This document shows positions 34,451 through 43,398 of a stretch of DNA of 64,000 nt, one piece after another. Position 1 is the first letter of the stretch, and every line of letters begins with the position of its first letter. Origin of the DNA: VMCP01 sp965655465 (lineage in GTDB: Bacteria > Bacteroidota > Bacteroidia > NS11-12g > UBA955); NCBI GenBank assembly GCA_965655465.1, contig CBFHGY010000003.1, forward strand, positions 1 through 64,000, read 5' to 3'. Made by a program: the position numbers and the translations under genes. Under the pieces are notes generated by a model. It did no database searches, was not told where the DNA came from, and saw nothing but the letters and a program-made list of their open reading frames with translations.

Positions 34451-34703
34451 GAGTTCGGGCAATAATTGCAAAATGCACAATTATTGTTGTTGATATTTTT
34501 TGCATTTTTCACAAAACAAGTGCCTAAATCTTTAATTACCATTATTTTTAGTCTATTTCACAGATTTTCAAAACGCTACATAATAAAAAATCGAAAAGCA
34601 CGTGTGCCAAAAGTTACACAAATCACCTGAAAGACTCAAGAAAGTCCCTTCTCGACTTACGTAAACTCATTCTAAATAAGGAATACCCCTGCGTACATTA
34701 TCG
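34451..34703. other. Intergenic region between ribE and sdhC
   Basis: The ~310-base gap holds an inverted repeat CAATAATTG (34460-34468) with CAATTATTG (34478-34486), 9-base loop, 10 bases after the ribE stop; it could be a weak terminator as the T-rich stretch (34491-34500) is loose. The rest up to the sdhC promoter is AT-rich and I see no gene in it. Confidence 0.4.
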
Positions 34704-34721
34704 TTTGTGATAGGCTTTTTG

Positions 34722-34729
34722 TAAATTTG
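34722..34729 (+). promoter_or_regulatory. -7 promoter element of the sdhCAB operon
   Basis: TAAATTTG followed by C, a full match to the Bacteroidota -7 consensus, 32 bases before the sdhC ATG at 34762. A TTTG at 34704-34707 lies only 14 bases upstream, short for a -33 element. Confidence 0.5.
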
Positions 34730-34761
34730 CCCTAAATCAATTAGTCGATATAAAACTAAAT

Positions 34762-35460
34762 ATGGGAGTATTATCGTTTATGTTTTCTTCGAGTCTCGGA
34801 CGAAAACTCGTTATGGCAGTTACAGGCATTTCACTTATTGCCTTCCTTGTGGTTCACTGCGCCATCAATGCTACCGTCTTTTTTAATGATGGTGGAGAAA
34901 CTTTTAACGTTGCCGCGGAATTCATGGCAAAAAACTGGTTCATCCGGACTGCTGAAATTGGCTTATTTGCAGGCCTATTATGGCATATTGGACAAGGCCT
35001 TTGGCTAACCATTGACAACCGCAAACGTCGCAATGCTAAATATGGAGCAAGTGCTGGTAATGCCAATAGTAAGTGGTATAGCCGCAGTATGGGACTTTTG
35101 GGTTCTATCATTTTGATTTTCTTAGTTATGCATCTGAAGCACTTTTGGGTTGTAAGTCGTTTTGGCTTGCCTCATGAACTCGGTCATCAAGAATATGCAT
35201 CCGGAGCGCATCTAGAGAACTTGTATATTGAAATGGTCAACGTTTTTCAGAATCCAGTAGCGGTTATTGTTTACGTTTTAGGTTGTGCCGGTTTGGGGTA
35301 TCATTTATTACACGGTTTTGGAAGTGCTTTCCAAACCTTGGGTATTAATCATAAATCTTATACCCCGATGATTAACAACATCGGCGCTGCATTTTCAATT
35401 ATTGTTCCCCTCATTTTTGCCCTAATCCCCGTGGTTATGCACCTCGGCTTAATTAAATAA
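34762..35460 (+). CDS. sdhC: Succinate dehydrogenase cytochrome b subunit
   Basis: The 232-residue membrane anchor has five spans and matches the type B succinate:quinone oxidoreductase cytochrome b: SSSLGRKLVMAVTGISLIAFLVVHCAINATVFF at the start, WHIGQGLWLTIDNRKRRNAKY, MHLKHFWVVSRF, YHLLHGFGSAFQTLGI and the last span IPVVMHLGLI. Histidines in the spans (HC, HIGQG, HLKHF, HLLHG) are candidates for binding two b hemes, and GSAFQTLG is shared by this family. It is the first gene of sdhCAB with a 4-base gap to sdhA. Electrons from succinate pass through it to menaquinone. Confidence 0.95.
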   Translation: MGVLSFMFSSSLGRKLVMAVTGISLIAFLVVHCAINATVFFNDGGETFNVAAEFMAKNWFIRTAEIGLFAGLLWHIGQGLWLTIDNRKRRNAKYGASAGNANSKWYSRSMGLLGSIILIFLVMHLKHFWVVSRFGLPHELGHQEYASGAHLENLYIEMVNVFQNPVAVIVYVLGCAGLGYHLLHGFGSAFQTLGINHKSYTPMINNIGAAFSIIVPLIFALIPVVMHLGLIK

Positions 35461-35464
35461 CACC

Positions 35465-37444
35465 ATGAAATTAGATGCTAAAATACCTGAAGGACCCTTA
35501 GCCCAAAAATGGACAAAATATAAGAGTTCTGTTCCTTTGGTAAATCCTGCCAATAAGCGCAACCTCAACATAATCGTTGTTGGAACGGGATTGGCTGGCG
35601 CTAGTGCTGCCGCTTCCTTAGCCGAAATGGGCTACAAAGTATCTGCTTTTTGTTTCCAAGACTCCCCACGACGTGCGCATTCTATTGCTGCTCAAGGGGG
35701 TATCAATGCTGCAAAAAATTACCAAAATGACGGCGACAGTGTTCACCGTTTATTTTATGATACCATAAAAGGTGGCGATTATCGTGCTCGCGAGGCCAAT
35801 GTGCACCGCCTAGCTGAAGTTTCTACCAATATCATCGACCAATGTGTGGCTCAAGGGGTTCCTTTTGCTCGTGAATACGGCGGAACTCTTAGTAATAGAT
35901 CCTTTGGTGGAACACAAGTACAAAGAACATTCTATGCCGCAGGTCAAACCGGTCAACAATTGTTATTAGGTGCCTATTCAGCCTTAGAACGCCAAGTTGG
36001 ACTAGGCAATGTAACCATGTATACGCGTCATGAAATGATTGAAGTGGTTAAAATCGATGGCAAAGCACGGGGAATTATTGCCCGCGACTTGGTTAGCGGA
36101 AAACTAGAACGTCATTTTGGGCATGCGGTATTATTGTGTACCGGTGGATATGGAAACGTATTTTATTTAAGTACTAACGCCATGGGTAGTAACGTAACTG
36201 CTGCATGGAAAGCACATAAGGCGGGAGCCCTTTTCGGAAATCCTTGCTTTACGCAAATTCACCCTACATGCATTCCCGTTTCCGGTCATTACCAATCTAA
36301 ACTTACTCTAATGAGTGAGTCTTTACGTAACGACGGACGTATTTGGGTTCCTGCTAAAAAAGGAGACGACAGACATCCGAATGACATTCCAGAATCAGAA
36401 CGCGACTACTACCTAGAACGCAGATATCCTGCGTTTGGAAACTTAGTACCTCGCGATATCGCTAGCCGCGCTGCTAAAGAACGTTGCGATGCCGGTTACG
36501 GTGTTGGCCCAAGTAAAATGGCAGTATACCTGGATTTCAAATACAATACCATGAATAAGTACGGTCGTGCGGAAGCAGCCAAATTAGGTATTGCCAATCC
36601 AGATGATGAAACTTTATTGCGATTGGGTAAAGAAAAGGTGAAACAGCAATACGGAAATCTGTTTGACATGTACAAGCAAATTACCGCTGAAGACCCTTAC
36701 GAAGCACCCATGAGAATCTACCCTGCCGTTCACTATACTATGGGTGGCTTATGGGTAGATTATGAATTACAAACTACCGTTCCTGGCCTCTATGCTTTGG
36801 GAGAAGCCAATTTCTCTGATCATGGTGCCAACCGCTTAGGAGCTTCAGCCCTGATGCAAGGACTTGCAGATGGCTATTTTGTAATCCCTTATACTATCGG
36901 AAATTACTTAAGTAAGGAAATTCACACCAAACCCATTCCAACGGATCACGAAGCATTTGTTGAAGCAGAAAAAAGAGCGAACGAACGCATTACCGGATTT
37001 TTAGAAATTAAAGGTACCCGCTCTGTAGAAAGTTACCACCGCGAACTTGGTCTTATCATGTGGAACAAATGTGGTATGGCTCGCAACGCAGAGGGACTTA
37101 AAGAAGCCATCAATGAAATCAAAGCCCTGAGAGAAGATTTCTACAAAAACGTACGTGTACCTGGAACTGACAACGGGTTCAACCCCGAATTAGACAAAGC
37201 AGGTCGCGTAGCGGATTTCTTGGAATTGGGAGAATTGATGTGCTTAGATGCATTATCTCGTGAGGAAAGTTGTGGTGGTCATTTCAGAGAAGAATACCAA
37301 ACAGAAGAAGGAGAAGCTATGCGCGACGATGATAAATTCCTGAGTGTTTTTGCATGGGAAAACATTGGAAACAACGAATACCAACTTCACCGAGAAGATC
37401 TGAATTACGAAAACATTAAAATCCAACAACGCAGTTATAAATAA
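35465..37444 (+). CDS. sdhA: Succinate dehydrogenase flavoprotein subunit
   Basis: The 659-residue catalytic subunit oxidises succinate to fumarate. It has the FAD site GTGLAGASAAASLAEMGY (residues ~38-55), the flavin-His segment RAHSIAAQGGINAAKNYQNDGDS, and GGTQVQRTFYAAGQTGQQLL. HPTCIP is in the substrate region, HYTMGGLWVDYELQTTVPGLYALGEANFSDHGANRLGASALMQGLADGYF is the conserved C-terminal FAD/dicarboxylate region, and SVESYHRELG is in the helical domain. Length and order match Bacteroidota SdhA of the fumarate reductase/type B group. It is followed by sdhB after 5 bases. Confidence 0.96.
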   Translation: MKLDAKIPEGPLAQKWTKYKSSVPLVNPANKRNLNIIVVGTGLAGASAAASLAEMGYKVSAFCFQDSPRRAHSIAAQGGINAAKNYQNDGDSVHRLFYDTIKGGDYRAREANVHRLAEVSTNIIDQCVAQGVPFAREYGGTLSNRSFGGTQVQRTFYAAGQTGQQLLLGAYSALERQVGLGNVTMYTRHEMIEVVKIDGKARGIIARDLVSGKLERHFGHAVLLCTGGYGNVFYLSTNAMGSNVTAAWKAHKAGALFGNPCFTQIHPTCIPVSGHYQSKLTLMSESLRNDGRIWVPAKKGDDRHPNDIPESERDYYLERRYPAFGNLVPRDIASRAAKERCDAGYGVGPSKMAVYLDFKYNTMNKYGRAEAAKLGIANPDDETLLRLGKEKVKQQYGNLFDMYKQITAEDPYEAPMRIYPAVHYTMGGLWVDYELQTTVPGLYALGEANFSDHGANRLGASALMQGLADGYFVIPYTIGNYLSKEIHTKPIPTDHEAFVEAEKRANERITGFLEIKGTRSVESYHRELGLIMWNKCGMARNAEGLKEAINEIKALREDFYKNVRVPGTDNGFNPELDKAGRVADFLELGELMCLDALSREESCGGHFREEYQTEEGEAMRDDDKFLSVFAWENIGNNEYQLHREDLNYENIKIQQRSYK

Positions 37445-37449
37445 TTGAC

Positions 37450-38205
37450 ATGGGAAACACAATGAATATTAACCTGAAAGTATGGCGCCAGCAGAATGAA
37501 CATGCTCAAGGCCATTTTGAAGAACATAAAGTTCAAGCAAGTCCCGATATGAGCTTCCTTGAAATGTTCGACGTTTTGAACGAACAGCTCATCGAAACCG
37601 GAAAAGAACCCATTGCGTTTGACCATGATTGCCGCGAAGGTATTTGTGGAATGTGCTCAATGGTAATTAATGGAAGACCTCATGGACCTAAAGGAGGTGT
37701 AACCACCTGTCAATTACACATGAGGAGCTTTAACGACGGCGACACCGTAGTAGTTGAACCTTGGAGAGCAAATGCTTTTCCCGTTATACGCGATTTGAGT
37801 GTTAACCGTGGTGCCTTTGACCGTATTATTGCTTCTGGAGGTTATGTTTCCGTTAATACGGGAAATGCGGTAGATGCCAATTCGGTGCTTATTCCCAAGG
37901 AAATTGCAGATACCGCGTTCCAAGCTGCAACTTGTATTGGTTGTGGAGCTTGTGTGAGCGCTTGTAAAAATGCTTCTGCCATGCTTTTCGTTGGTGCTAA
38001 AGTAACGCAATTATCTATGTTGCCACAAGGTCAACCCGAGCGCGAATCTCGCGTTGTTGCCATGGTAAATCAAATGGATGCTGAAGGTTTTGGAGCCTGC
38101 ACCAATACAGGTGCCTGCGCCGCCGAATGTCCTAAAGAAATTCCATTATCGGTGATAGCTAATTTAAATCGAGAATATTACCGAGCCAAATTAAACGGCA
38201 AATAA
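37450..38205 (+). CDS. sdhB: Succinate dehydrogenase iron-sulfur subunit
   Basis: The 251-residue subunit passes electrons from FAD to quinone through three clusters. The N-terminal 2Fe-2S domain shows CREGICGMC plus a later Cys (VTTCQLHM). The C-terminal domain shows CIGCGACVSACKN and CTNTGACAAECPKEIP for the 4Fe-4S and 3Fe-4S clusters. The start MGNTMNINLKVWRQQNEHAQGHF is usual in Bacteroidota. It is the third gene of sdhCAB and ends before a strong terminator. Confidence 0.96.
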   Translation: MGNTMNINLKVWRQQNEHAQGHFEEHKVQASPDMSFLEMFDVLNEQLIETGKEPIAFDHDCREGICGMCSMVINGRPHGPKGGVTTCQLHMRSFNDGDTVVVEPWRANAFPVIRDLSVNRGAFDRIIASGGYVSVNTGNAVDANSVLIPKEIADTAFQAATCIGCGACVSACKNASAMLFVGAKVTQLSMLPQGQPERESRVVAMVNQMDAEGFGACTNTGACAAECPKEIPLSVIANLNREYYRAKLNGK

Positions 38206-38210
38206 TTAAA

Positions 38211-38242
38211 AAGGCTGTCTTATTAAAGACAGCCTTTTTTTT
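38211..38242 (+). terminator. Terminator of sdhCAB
   Basis: A perfect 11-bp stem AAGGCTGTCTT (38211-38221) with AAGACAGCCTT (38226-38236), a 4-base loop and a T-run to 38242, 5 bases after the sdhB stop. Confidence 0.92.
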
Positions 38243-38279
38243 GTTTTCTGGAAACGCTGCTTACGTTTCAAATTATGTA

Positions 38280-39122
38280 TTATGGCAAGGGATATACAAT
38301 TCCTAGATCTAGAGAAAATCGCACACTGTTTGCTTGTTGAACCCCATTGAAGTTAGGTAACAAAGCCATATCCACACGTGGCTGTGCCAAAAGTTTAATC
38401 TTCTCATCAAGTGCATACTCAGCTCGCAAACCCGCAGCTACAAATACATTAAACACGGGATTTACCACTTTATTCACAACAGCTCTATCGCTTGCATCTA
38501 AATCTATGGTATAATCATAGGTGTCCACCTCCGAACCTTCATTCAAGGAAAATCCCCGGGTGATTATTTTAACTTTATCCTCCACCAATACACCCGGTAT
38601 GGCAGAAACAAAACCATATAATTCAGTATCTGGAATCCGCAATTTAACTCCATCTAAACGCCTTAAATACTGCAAATCTAATGTTATATACCTTTGGATG
38701 AAATGATAGTCCATTACCTGAACAGGACCATCTACCCAATTATCGATAATTGCCAAATCGGGATGCGGTTGATAGCCAAACATTCCATTTTCCTTGCGAC
38801 GTATAAAACCCCATTGTTGGTAACCAAAACTAGCACTAAAAGCCACATTGCGCTCTCTTTGAAAAACCACACCTACGAAGGCACTCAGCGCATTTTGAAA
38901 GTGATCTGAATTTCGAAAAGAATCCTTTAATCCCATTTCTGTAAATTGAGATCGGGGCATCGGATTAACGTTTGACAAAATTCGAAATTGTGAAGATGGG
39001 GTAAGTCCTGCTTGTACTCTGCGAGTCCAAGGTGCATTTTGTGCCGAAACCGTTCCCAAAAATCCCCCAAGTAACAGGCAAAAAAACGATGATCTTATCA
39101 TAAAAGTCGGCAACTTACTCAT
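38280..39122 (-). CDS. Outer-membrane beta-barrel protein, unknown
   Basis: The 280-residue protein begins with a signal peptide; ATG at 39101 (MIRSSFFCLLLGGFLGTVSAQ) may be the true start, 7 codons inside the first one. The mature part has barrel-like strands (AFVGVVFQRERNVAFSASFGYQQWGFIRR, YHFIQRYITLDLQYLRRL, VFNVFVAAGLRAEYALDE, PRVDMALLPNFNG) and ends VRFSLDLGIVYPLP. It resembles porin-family proteins in general pattern only. No operon partner is obvious. Confidence 0.7.
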   Translation of the reverse strand: MSKLPTFMIRSSFFCLLLGGFLGTVSAQNAPWTRRVQAGLTPSSQFRILSNVNPMPRSQFTEMGLKDSFRNSDHFQNALSAFVGVVFQRERNVAFSASFGYQQWGFIRRKENGMFGYQPHPDLAIIDNWVDGPVQVMDYHFIQRYITLDLQYLRRLDGVKLRIPDTELYGFVSAIPGVLVEDKVKIITRGFSLNEGSEVDTYDYTIDLDASDRAVVNKVVNPVFNVFVAAGLRAEYALDEKIKLLAQPRVDMALLPNFNGVQQANSVRFSLDLGIVYPLP

Positions 39123-39177
39123 TTTTTGGGTGAAATTGATTATTCAGGTATAATATTACCTACTAAATACAATCTCT

Positions 39178-40530
39178 TTAGGCAAACGTAAGCCGGTTGA
39201 TTTTTTGGTAAAAACGGTACACGCCTAAAATGGATGCCACTAATAAGCCCACCGTAAAGCCAGTCCAAACTCCGTATACCTCTTTGTTCAAAACTTCTCC
39301 CAGATAATAAGAAAGTGGCATGCTCACAATCCAGTAAGAGAAAACGGAAATCCCGCTTGCCCAAAGCACATCCTTGATGCCCCGGAGTAACGACATGGCG
39401 GCGGCTTGTATGCCATCACTTACTTGAAATACTGCAGCTAATACAAATAAGGGAAGAATCAGGGGCATCACGGCAGGTTCGACCCCATATAAACCTGCAA
39501 TTTGTCGGTTGAAAATCACAAAAATCAATGCATTAATAAGCTCAAATAGAACCATTAAAATAAAGGTAGCATGTGCCACTTTCCGAATTTTCTGGGCATT
39601 GTGTTCTCCAAATGCATTTCCCACAAGAATACTTCCCGCCATTCCAATTCCACTGGCAACCATATAAGTAACAGAGGCGGCATTTAAGGCTACCGCATGC
39701 GCTGCTACTTGTACTTCACCATACCAACCCACCATAATTCCCGAAACAGAAAAACAGGCCCATTCCGCAAAGGTTTGCAAGGCAATAGGTATGCCCATAC
39801 TCCAAATACTTTTTGTTTCTGCCCATACTTCGCGCCATTTCGGCATGATTTGTGGGACATAGGTTTTCATAAATTGTGAATATCGCACATACCATAAAGC
39901 CGCCAGCATCATCGCCACTCGGGAAATAAGCGTAGCCCAAGCGGCTCCTTCATAACCCATTGCTGGAACTACCCAAAATCCATAAATAAGGATGGCATTC
40001 AAAATTACATTCAGTCCCAAGCCCGCTAAGGTCAAAACCATGGAAATCTTCGTATGCCCTAAACCATCCGTAAATTGTCTTGCAGTTAAGAAAACCAGCA
40101 TAGGAAGGACCGAAATATTTACAATATTCAAATACTTTGGAGCGATTTTATTTACCGCCTCGGTTTGCTTCAACCAATCAAAATGTGCAGTTAAAATTTC
40201 TAAAAGTCCAAATTGGAAGGCAAACAATATCAAACTCACCAAGAGACCCGCTCGATATATGAGAAATCCACTATTGGATTTTTTTTCACCCACTTTAATA
40301 CTTACCAGCGTACTCACGGCAAACAGCACCCCAAATGTGAGTCCACTCGTCATAAAAAACAAGCTATTCGCTTGGTTTACACCCGCTAAAGCTTCTTTTC
40401 CCAAACGGCCAACCATTATCGTATCAGCAACACCCATCAACACCAATCCCAATTGACCTAGAATGATTGGATACGACAATTGAAAGATGTCTTTAACAAA
40501 TACCCGATATTGACTCCACAAGGCGCGCAT
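39178..40530 (-). CDS. MATE family efflux transporter
   Basis: From ATG 40530 (MRALWSQYRVFVKDIFQLSYPIILGQLG) the protein has 450 residues and 12 membrane spans in two repeated halves, the layout of MATE multidrug/sodium or proton antiporters. Typical segments are GVADTIMVGRLGKEALAGVNQANSL in the first half, LPLFVLAAVFQVSDGIQAAAMSLLRGIKDV in the second, and GMAGSILVGNAFGEHNA between. The substrate is not predictable. An in-frame GTG/TTG-type start at 40542 lies within the -7 element on this strand (40540-40547), so 40530 is favoured. The divergent neighbour is an RluA family gene. Confidence 0.94.
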   Translation of the reverse strand: MRALWSQYRVFVKDIFQLSYPIILGQLGLVLMGVADTIMVGRLGKEALAGVNQANSLFFMTSGLTFGVLFAVSTLVSIKVGEKKSNSGFLIYRAGLLVSLILFAFQFGLLEILTAHFDWLKQTEAVNKIAPKYLNIVNISVLPMLVFLTARQFTDGLGHTKISMVLTLAGLGLNVILNAILIYGFWVVPAMGYEGAAWATLISRVAMMLAALWYVRYSQFMKTYVPQIMPKWREVWAETKSIWSMGIPIALQTFAEWACFSVSGIMVGWYGEVQVAAHAVALNAASVTYMVASGIGMAGSILVGNAFGEHNAQKIRKVAHATFILMVLFELINALIFVIFNRQIAGLYGVEPAVMPLILPLFVLAAVFQVSDGIQAAAMSLLRGIKDVLWASGISVFSYWIVSMPLSYYLGEVLNKEVYGVWTGFTVGLLVASILGVYRFYQKINRLTFA

Positions 40531-40539
40531 ATAAAAGCG

Positions 40540-40547
40540 CAAAAATA
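40540..40547 (-). promoter_or_regulatory. -7 promoter element of the MATE gene
   Basis: On the minus strand this reads TATTTTTG followed by C. It ends 9 bases before the ATG at 40530, so the transcript would have almost no leader. Confidence 0.5.
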
Positions 40548-40602
40548 CGATAAGATGCGGCGCTTCCTAATTAAATTAGCCAAGTTCCATAAGAAAAGCC
40601 CG

Positions 40603-40610
40603 TACCTTTG
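40603..40610 (+). promoter_or_regulatory. -7 promoter element of the RluA-type gene
   Basis: TACCTTTG, matching TAnnTTTG, with only 5 bases before the ATG at 40616. The start codon would be at or very near the transcription start. Confidence 0.5.
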
Positions 40611-40615
40611 TATTT

Positions 40616-41323
40616 ATGTTCGACGTACTTTGGGAAGATAATCATTTATTGTTCGCAAACAAACCTGCCGGAGTTCCTGCTCAAGGGGATTCAACCGGCG
40701 ATGTGCATTTCTTGGAAATGGCTGAAGAATACATTCGCGTAAAATACAAAAAACCCGGAGCGGCTTACGTTGGGTTGGTGCATCGTATAGACCGCCCCGT
40801 TAGCGGAGTAGTTTTATTTGCAAAAACTTCTAAGGCCTTAACTCGCTTGAACGATATTTTTCGCGAAAAACAGAACATTAAAATATACCATGCATTAACA
40901 TCAAAGCCGTTAACGGAAGAATCAGGTACTTTAGAACATTATTTGATTAAAGATTCAGAAACCCATCGCGCGCACGCTTACAACCAACCTCGCGGTGCTG
41001 CCAAAAACTCCATTTTGCATTATAAATTACTTAGCAGTTTGGCAGGCAGATATTTATATGAAATCCGTTTAGAAACGGGTCGTTTCCATCAAATTCGCGT
41101 TCAACTCTCTAAAATGGGATGTCCGATTATTGGTGATTTAAAATACGGCGCTAAAAACAATCTCCCCGACCGTTCAATCGCCCTGCATGCGCGCACTTTA
41201 ATAACGCCACACGTAGTTCGAGATTTGCCTTCTGTAACGGTTCATGCACCTTATCCTAAAAAACAATGGTGGGGATTGTTTAAAGAAGATCTAATGAAAA
41301 AGGGTCCCAAAAAACCTCGTTAA
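40616..41323 (+). CDS. RluA family RNA pseudouridine synthase
   Basis: The 235-residue enzyme converts uridine to pseudouridine in rRNA or tRNA. It starts MFDVLWEDNHLLFANKPAG, the usual first strand. It has the catalytic motif HRIDRPVSGVVLFAKT (catalytic Asp; most members have HRLDxxTSG), and the C-terminal LETGRFHQIRVQLSKMGCPIIGDLKYG. An S4 domain is absent, which is common for small members such as TruC/RluC-like forms. The target nucleotide is unknown. The last 44 bases overlap the convergent gene at 41280. Confidence 0.94.
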   Translation: MFDVLWEDNHLLFANKPAGVPAQGDSTGDVHFLEMAEEYIRVKYKKPGAAYVGLVHRIDRPVSGVVLFAKTSKALTRLNDIFREKQNIKIYHALTSKPLTEESGTLEHYLIKDSETHRAHAYNQPRGAAKNSILHYKLLSSLAGRYLYEIRLETGRFHQIRVQLSKMGCPIIGDLKYGAKNNLPDRSIALHARTLITPHVVRDLPSVTVHAPYPKKQWWGLFKEDLMKKGPKKPR

Positions 41324-41615
41324 AATCTTTCACTTTGTCGTTTTCGACGCGGATTCCTTCGGATTCTAACAAATGTTGCATGCGCTCGGGATCTGAGAAA
41401 TGGGCTTTACCCGTTAGGAGACCTATTCTATTTACGACCCGATGTGCAGGCACCTCAGGGATTACGGAATGGCTTAAATTCATGGCCCAGCCTACCAACC
41501 GAGAACTTCTTTTTGCACCTAAATAAGACGCGATGGCACCATACGTGGTAACCCGTCCATAGGGTACTAAGCGCACTACATCGAAAACTCGATCATAAAA
41601 AGATATTTTTTCCAT
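41280..41615 (-). CDS. Alkyltransferase-like protein (MGMT fold, Cys replaced by Ala)
   Basis: The 111-residue protein has the DNA-binding domain of O6-alkylguanine-DNA methyltransferase: FYDRVFDVVRLVPYGRVTTYGAIASYLGAKRSSRLVGWAMNLS, then VPAHRVVNRIGLL. In active enzymes the motif is PCHRV with the alkyl-accepting Cys; here Ala57 takes its place, as known in the Thermus alkyltransferase-like protein. Arg39 in SSRLVG fits the arginine finger that flips the base. It should bind alkylated DNA without repairing it and hand it to nucleotide excision repair (known for the ATL family). Its end overlaps the RluA-type gene by 44 bases, tail to tail. Confidence 0.93.
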   Translation of the reverse strand: MEKISFYDRVFDVVRLVPYGRVTTYGAIASYLGAKRSSRLVGWAMNLSHSVIPEVPAHRVVNRIGLLTGKAHFSDPERMQHLLESEGIRVENDKVKDFNEVFWDPFSLDLL

Positions 41616-41682
41616 GGTAGTAAACGAAATTGGACCGAAATTTGTCTAACTTTCAAGCAAAACTACATTATTCTCAATAAAA

Positions 41683-43341
41683 ATGAAGAAATTCGGTTTA
41701 ATACTCAGTACCCTCGCATTTCTAACTTCGGGATATGCCCAAAAAGCAAAAACAATTCCTCTCGGAGTAACCGTTTCCGCAGAAACCCAGCCAACTACAG
41801 TGGATGCTAACCAAGGACTAGCTTCTGATTTAAATCCCACATCGTATAAAAATCCAAGGATCATTCCATACAAAACCCCTCATACCTATAATAAGGTTGC
41901 TAATGTGGGGAATTTCCCTCGGATAAAAGACAAAAAACCATGGGATGGTCGAATGGATGGAGAGTACCATATTCGTTTCAAAATAAAAGGCCTCAAGCCC
42001 GGAGAAACGGTATTCTTAGCAGATCACCATATCGGAGGGAAATATTTACGCGATACTGCCGTGGTAGATAAAAAGGGGGTTGCCGAATTCGAAGGCAATA
42101 AACTCTTGCAACGCGGTATGTATTTGTTTGTATTGCCCGAAAAAGCAGACTTCTTTGAGTTTTTAATTGACGACGATCAAGATTTTACCATAAAAACCGA
42201 CACCTCATTTTATAAGCATGATTACTACGCAAATATGACGGTTGAAGGGTCGGATGAAAATTCATGGTTTGTTACGTATCAAAACCAAAAAACAAACATC
42301 ATTGAGCGCATCCTAGAAATAGATGCCCAACTCAAAATCGACAGTTCCGATGCGAATTTAGCTATTTGGACCCCTCGTCGGAATGCCTTGTTAGAAGAAA
42401 AAATGAACGCAGATAGTTTATTCGTGGCGCAACATCCTGAATCCATGCTTTCTCGTTTCCTTTTGGCGTTAATGCCCGTAGAAGTACCCGAAGCACCGGT
42501 TGACGAAAACGGCATTGTAGATTCTGCTTGGAGATATCGTTATTTTAAAAACCATTATTGGGAAAACGTAGATTTTAACGAAGATGCCTTGGTTCGCATG
42601 CCGGTAAATGTATTGAAGAATAAAATGGATTTTTATTTCGATAACGTTATCATTCCCGATGCCGATTCTTGTATAGAAGCTTGTAATATTATCTTGAGAG
42701 AAGCTAAAAATAGCCTCGAAAATGAAAAATACATCATTTGGTATCTAACCAATCGCTTTGAATCCAGTAAAATCATGGGCTTAGACCGGGTTTTTGTGCA
42801 CATGGCCTTATCTCAATATTGCCAAGGTCGTACTTGGTGGGTAGACAGTACTACCACTGCCAAAATGTGCGAAAATGCCTATCGCAGATCGTACTCCTTA
42901 ATTGGAGCTCAAGCCGCAGATTTACAGCTAAAAAATCAAGATTCTGTTTGGATTAACACCAACAGCATAAAGGCTCCTTATACCATTTTAATGTTCTGGG
43001 ATCCAACATGTGGCCATTGTAAAGAAATCATGCCGAAAATTGCTAAAATTTATGCCGAAAACAAGCAAAAAGGTTGGAAAGTTATTACGCTTGCTGCCGG
43101 CAATAAAAAGAAGGAATGGTACGAATACCTAGCGGCACACCCTGAAATTTCAGAGTTTACCAATTTAATCCGGGGAGAAGTTTTAGACCAACGCTATGCC
43201 GATGCTTTACAAGCGTATTATGTTATTGCAAGTCCCACAATTTTCCTATTAGACGAAAATAAAAAGATTGTAGCTAATAGAATTGATGCTGAAAAAATAG
43301 TGGAGTTTATCGATCACTTAGAAAGCAAGAAAAAACTTTAA
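41683..43341 (+). CDS. Secreted thioredoxin-fold (TlpA-like) protein
   Basis: The 552-residue protein has a signal peptide (MKKFGLILSTLAFLTSGYAQ). A DUF4369-like beta domain lies around residues ~90-180 (YHIRFKIKGLKPGETVFLADH, FLIDDDQDFTIKTD). A helical DUF5106-like middle (~185-405) follows, and a thioredoxin fold ends the protein (~425-552) with the redox pair WDPTCGHCKEIMPK and the cis-Pro segment SPTIFLLDENKKI. Such proteins keep cysteines reduced or rearrange disulfides in the periplasm. Domain names are from general pattern. The gene is alone and ends in a terminator. Confidence 0.86.
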   Translation: MKKFGLILSTLAFLTSGYAQKAKTIPLGVTVSAETQPTTVDANQGLASDLNPTSYKNPRIIPYKTPHTYNKVANVGNFPRIKDKKPWDGRMDGEYHIRFKIKGLKPGETVFLADHHIGGKYLRDTAVVDKKGVAEFEGNKLLQRGMYLFVLPEKADFFEFLIDDDQDFTIKTDTSFYKHDYYANMTVEGSDENSWFVTYQNQKTNIIERILEIDAQLKIDSSDANLAIWTPRRNALLEEKMNADSLFVAQHPESMLSRFLLALMPVEVPEAPVDENGIVDSAWRYRYFKNHYWENVDFNEDALVRMPVNVLKNKMDFYFDNVIIPDADSCIEACNIILREAKNSLENEKYIIWYLTNRFESSKIMGLDRVFVHMALSQYCQGRTWWVDSTTTAKMCENAYRRSYSLIGAQAADLQLKNQDSVWINTNSIKAPYTILMFWDPTCGHCKEIMPKIAKIYAENKQKGWKVITLAAGNKKKEWYEYLAAHPEISEFTNLIRGEVLDQRYADALQAYYVIASPTIFLLDENKKIVANRIDAEKIVEFIDHLESKKKL

Positions 43342-43363
43342 TCCCATCAAGGAAATTCTCCGA

Positions 43364-43398
43364 AACGCGGCATTCTAAAATAGAGTGTCGCGTTTTTT
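43364..43398 (+). terminator. Terminator of the thioredoxin-fold gene
   Basis: A 13-bp stem with two G-U pairs (AACGCGGCATTCT, 43364-43376, with AGAGTGTCGCGTT, 43382-43394) and a T-run to 43398. It lies 22 bases after the stop at 43341 and touches the end of the convergent gene. Confidence 0.8.
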
